Shown: one piece after another, positions 29,365-31,756 of the stretch
Layout of the letters: the number at the start of each line of letters is the position of its first letter
Numbering within the stretch: the stretch's first letter is position 1
Position numbers and translations under genes: made by a program
From: CAYZIC01 sp964478335
Lineage (GTDB): Bacteria; Verrucomicrobiota; Kiritimatiellia; RFP12; DVOR01
DNA length: 31,756 bases
NCBI GenBank assembly: GCA_964478335.1
Contig: CAYZIC010000023.1
Coordinates: 1 to 31,756 of the forward strand
Direction of reading: 5' to 3'
The notes under the pieces: generated by a model
Databases searched by the model: none
What the model was told of the DNA's origin: nothing
The model's input: only the letters and a program-made list of their open reading frames with translations

Positions 29365-29540
29365 TCGACGTTGTCACAACCCTATCGAGCGAGACGAGTA
29401 TGACACCAGAGTTTATTCTAGCAGCTCCCCTCTCGTTCATTTTCCTCACCCTCCGCGCAATTGGCCGCCGAAACGGAGCGCCAACTAATGGCCCGACGCT
29501 CGAAGAGCGCCAACTAATGAAGGAGTTAAAATGGCAGTAG
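29005..29540 (+). CDS. Tail assembly chaperone, frameshifted long (GT-type) product
   Basis: A -1 step at TCG GGG GAG (29329-29337) after codon 110 opens 68 more residues: GAGDTTDSWLIDVVTTLSSE, MTPEFILAAPLSFIFLTLRA, and LEERQLMKELKWQ, ending at 29540 inside the tape-measure start. The product is 178 residues. The sequence has a run of five G residues, an eight-base spacer and a small hairpin (ACCAC at 29346-29350 with GTGGT at 29357-29361). The open frame has no sensible start of its own, and this arrangement before the tape measure is the classical one (lambda G/GT). Confidence 0.8.
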
Positions 29541-30808
29541 AATTAAAAGCGAAAATTATCCTCGATACCTCGCAATTCTCAGCGCAGATCCGGGCGTTGC
29601 AAGAGACGCTTCAGTCAGTCGATTCTCGTTTTGAGACCCTTAACAAAACATTAAGCCCGACAGCTCAAAAAATCGATATCGTCTCCAACGCAACGACCAA
29701 ACTTGACTCGGCCGCCTCTAAAACAAGCACAGCGATCGATAAGATCGCTGCATCAACAGCAGCAGCCAACAAACAGCTCACCATGCTCAAGCTTCAGGGA
29801 GCAAGCCTTGCACTTACCACCATTGGTGGAGCAATGGCCAGCTCCGACAATTCGGTTACGAGCGGCGCAGGTAGATTACTCTCAGCTGCAGGTAACGGTG
29901 CAAACGCTGGCTCATTTTTGGGGCCAAAAGGAGCCATTGCTGGTGCTGTTGGCAGTGTTGCCGCAGAGGGCTGGCGATTGTACGCGGAGTCGCTCAAAAA
30001 AGCAGAGAATGAAGCAGCCGCCATGCTCAAGACAACCCTCGCCTTGCAAGTAGCCGCTTCCGCTACCAATCGAGCCATCCGCACAATGAATGATTCTGGC
30101 TCTCTCAAATCCACAATTGCCGATCTTAAAGAAAAGATGGAAGTGGCCAAAGATAACTACGCCGCAGGCTTCGCCGACGAGCGTATCACCACAGAACATC
30201 TTGAATCGTACAACGGTCTCCTAGAGAATGCAGAAGCCCGTCTAAAATCCGTTCAGGCCGAAGAACTCCGCCTTGCCCAAATCCAAAAAGAATCTGCCGA
30301 CAAACAGAAGGCACAAGCCTTCGAAGATGCCAAGTCACAATACAGCGCAGCGTATCTTCGTGCGGAGGAAGAACGCACCCTTACCAAATCAATCTCATCT
30401 TCGCCCACTGCGGCGAAAACGATCACTTCGCTAAAAAATTACATCGAAAATTTGAAACAAGAGAAGTCAACCGAAGAGACCCTTATGAACAAGGACAACT
30501 TTTCGCAATCCTTGGCCAAAATAAGTCAACTTGACAACGCAATTAACCGCTGGGGCGATCAGCTTGAGCGGTTAAACGAGGTCAAGGACGTGCAAGCCAA
30601 GGCCGAGACCGCTCAAAAAACAAAGGTAAATGCACCCTTAACAGATGCGATGCGCCGAATCGGAGCAAACTTGACACCATCAACGCTTGGAGTCGACAAG
30701 GATAAGCAAAAAATCGACCTCGCCAAACGCTCCGCGAAGACTTTGCGGGAGGTACGCGACCTCCTCGCCAAGCAGAATAATTTAAAGCTTGAAGCGAAAT
30801 TTGGCTAA
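29531..30808 (+). CDS. Tape measure protein, short
   Basis: 425 residues. The N-terminus is AKIILDTSQFSAQIRALQET, the 'D...F....' start of many tape measures. Long helical, Ala/Ser/Lys-rich segments follow with a glycine/alanine hydrophobic part (about 115-150: SFLGPKGAIAGAVGSVAAEG). It sets tail length and occupies the tail lumen; this size would give a short tail. The start overlaps the chaperone long product. It is the last gene of the unit and is followed by a terminator. Confidence 0.8.
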   Translation: MAVELKAKIILDTSQFSAQIRALQETLQSVDSRFETLNKTLSPTAQKIDIVSNATTKLDSAASKTSTAIDKIAASTAAANKQLTMLKLQGASLALTTIGGAMASSDNSVTSGAGRLLSAAGNGANAGSFLGPKGAIAGAVGSVAAEGWRLYAESLKKAENEAAAMLKTTLALQVAASATNRAIRTMNDSGSLKSTIADLKEKMEVAKDNYAAGFADERITTEHLESYNGLLENAEARLKSVQAEELRLAQIQKESADKQKAQAFEDAKSQYSAAYLRAEEERTLTKSISSSPTAAKTITSLKNYIENLKQEKSTEETLMNKDNFSQSLAKISQLDNAINRWGDQLERLNEVKDVQAKAETAQKTKVNAPLTDAMRRIGANLTPSTLGVDKDKQKIDLAKRSAKTLREVRDLLAKQNNLKLEAKFG

Positions 30809-30840
30809 TCCCTTACCCATACGACACACAATCAATATAC

Positions 30841-30877
30841 AAAAAAAGCGCAGGAAATCATAACCTGCGCTTAATTT
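30841..30877. terminator. Terminator at the right phage end
   Basis: AAGCGCAGG (30846-30854), nine-base loop, CCTGCGCTT (30864-30872), with an A-run before and T residues after. It closes the rightward late unit just before the right terminal repeat. Confidence 0.85.
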
Positions 30878-30892
30878 ATACCCTAATCATCT

Positions 30893-30929
30893 CTCAACCC
30901 TAATCAAAACTTAACCCCGTTCGTGTCGA
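30893..30929 (-). repeat. Right inverted terminal repeat / transposase end
   Basis: Reverse complement of the left end (tip TCGACACGA, inner GATTAGGGTT). ACCCTAATC occurs at 30880-30888 and again at 30897-30905, 17 bp apart, which are probable transposase sites. Confidence 0.85.
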
Positions 30930-30934
30930 GGGGG
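30930..30934. repeat. Right target-site duplication
   Basis: GGGGG directly outside the right tip; partner GCGGG at 1310-1314, one mismatch. See the left copy. Confidence 0.65.
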
Positions 30935-31610
30935 TATAGATACAGCAGTCATTGACGCATTTATTAAAGGATGCCGCGCCCAAGACCCCATTATTATAGG
31001 TCTCTACGGTCTCTTGGCTGAGCCCATGGATGATCGTCAAGACAATATCCTCGCCTTGGCGAGTCACCGCTAGGGTCACTGAGGCTGGATAGCCCATCTG
31101 CCTAAAGAGGGCACCGATATCCTGCGCCAATCGATCGGGATCGAATGCTTCCTGAAAGATAAAACGTGGATCGATCGTGTAGTGGCTCGATTTGCGCGAA
31201 AATTGATAGCCTGCTAAAAAGGCTTGGAGATCCTCGAGAATGCGTGGATAGCATCGACACCAATTGAAGGCTATCTGATGAACGGGAACCGTGGGGGATT
31301 GATTTTCCTCGAGCCACTGCATGGCATGGTTATCGACGACGTTGAGCTTTTTAGCGAAAGCTCGTGTTGCCTGAAAGATCTGTACGAGGTGAGCATCTTT
31401 GAGGTGGAGGATCTCTTGGAGCTTGGCGAGGTAGTCATCTTGGGGGGTGCGTTCGAGGAGCCAGGTATCGAGCGTGGTGGGGCTGGCGCAGGCGGCATCG
31501 ATGGTGGGTTCTTCAAGTGGGTAACGGGCTTTAAGTAGATCGCACCAATCGCCTAGCTCAACTTTGAGGTAGGTGGCGGAGTGGATATGGATTGCCTCTG
31601 ATTTGATCAT
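30930..31610 (-). pseudogene. 5' fragment of host gene split by the prophage
   Basis: About 226 N-terminal residues of the interrupted gene, starting MIKSEAIHIHSATYLKVELG and ending NKCVNDCCIYT at the junction. The last nine codons read before the stop at 30900 lie in the phage end. It joins in frame with 881-1314. The protein is helical at first (AKLQEILHLKDAHLVQIFQA, TRAFAKKLN), then mixed. No family is recognised. The start at 31610 is preferred over 31628 because the promoter -10 box covers the upstream ATG. As it keeps its promoter, a truncated protein with a short phage-derived tail may be made. Confidence 0.8.
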
Positions 31611-31616
31611 GGCTGT

Positions 31617-31645
31617 ACCATAGCACAATTGACGCAGGATTGCAA
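31617..31645 (-). promoter_or_regulatory. Promoter of the interrupted host gene
   Basis: Minus strand TTGCAA (31640-31645), 17-bp spacer, TATGGT (31617-31622). The ATG at 31610 begins seven bases after the -10 box, so the mRNA is probably leaderless. The phage early promoter has a similar TGTGCTATG stretch. Confidence 0.7.
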
Positions 31646-31656
31646 GGCAAAAGGTG

Positions 31657-31749
31657 CGAGGCGGAGCCTCGTAGGGGCTGCGAGGTTTTTTTTAACCACA
31701 AAGGAGGCTGTGCCTCCTTAGACACGGCTGCGCCGTGTGCGGGAACCGC
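31657..31749. repeat. Cluster of small GC-rich palindromes
   Basis: Four perfect inverted repeats with three-base loops: CGAGGC-GGA (31657-31671), AAGGAGGC-TGT (31701-31719), ACACGGC-TGC (31722-31738) and GCGG-GAA (31739-31749). Most have GGC and GCC next to the loop, as in the hairpins at 336-354 and 673-683. They look like a host intergenic repeat type. The phrase TTTTAACCACAAAGG nearby is the complement of one at 804-817. Confidence 0.65.
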
Positions 31750-31756
31750 CTACGGC

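Larger units (their letters stand above)
1315..30929. mobile_element. Mu-like transposable prophage, about 29.6 kb
   Basis: The limits are set by inverted terminal repeats (1315-1352 and 30893-30929), a flanking 5-bp duplication, and in-frame reconstruction of the interrupted host gene. The content is phage Mu-type: MuA-like transposase, MuB-like ATPase, DUF3164, gp27/28/29, F, G, I, T and gp36 homologues. Tail proteins (chaperone with frameshift, short tape measure) suggest a siphovirus-like tail; no contractile sheath was seen. Early genes read left from about 12.2 kb, and late genes read left from 25.6 kb and right from 25.8 kb. Possible defects are -1 frame breaks in F and G, unless these are sequencing errors or programmed. 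Confidence 0.93.

Noticed and set aside
30900..30929. Stop at 30900 as the native end of the right-hand gene
   Set aside because: The last nine codons are phage end sequence; the host gene is truncated by insertion.
1..31756. tRNA, rRNA or a riboswitch
   Set aside because: No cloverleaf or conserved RNA sequence was recognised by eye; a covariance search would be needed to exclude small RNAs.

Overview
The window holds a nearly complete Mu-like (transposable) prophage of about 29.6 kb (1315-30929). It has inserted into a host gene of unknown function that reads on the minus strand. The prophage is bounded by imperfect inverted terminal repeats that share the tip TCGACACGA and an internal TTAGGGTT site, and by a 5-bp target duplication with one mismatch (GCGGG at 1310-1314, GGGGG at 30930-30934). 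Removing the phage and one target copy joins the two flanking fragments (30935-31610 and 881-1314) in frame into one gene of about 369 codons. The host is probably a Gram-negative bacterium: the phage encodes proteins with signal peptides and a lipobox, and the flanks carry intergenic palindromes. I cannot name a species; a member of the Verrucomicrobiota/Lentisphaerota/Kiritimatiellota is only a guess.

Layout. 1-1309 is host DNA: a gene tail, a terminator, an assembly gap, palindromic repeats and the 3' part of the interrupted gene. 1315-12155 is one long leftward early unit. From its promoter it encodes a small HTH protein (Ner position), a membrane protein, a ParB-like protein, a MuA-type transposase, a MuB-type ATPase, a DUF3164 protein, a DnaB-type helicase, a P-loop kinase and several unknowns. 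It ends, unusually, with the head genes F and G. 12156-12294 is the immunity switch, with divergent promoters and two sets of direct repeats. 12295-13563 is a rightward lysogeny-type unit: HTH repressor, WYL-like protein and zinc-ribbon membrane protein, closed by terminator hairpins.

13678-25644 is a leftward late unit. It starts at a divergent promoter and runs through putative tail-tip/fibre genes, a glycosyltransferase, four consecutive proteins with N-terminal signal sequences, small membrane/lysis-type proteins, gp25-like, gp27-like (small terminase), gp28 (large terminase) and gp29 (portal). 25779-30808 is a rightward late unit: protease/scaffold (I, with an internal Z-like start), major head protein (T), gp36, gp37-like, a probable tail-tube protein, a tail-assembly chaperone with a -1 frameshift extension, and a short tape measure. 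A terminator and the right end follow.

The gene content implies a siphovirus-like particle with a Mu-type head and replicative transposition, but the gene order differs strongly from Mu. The 29-F-G-I-T block is split over three transcripts, and the phage brings its own replicative helicase. The most interesting points are the reconstructed insertion, the frameshift sites in G, F and the chaperone, the run of exported phage proteins, the lysogeny cargo next to the repressor, and the twin 21-bp palindromes flanking the switch region.
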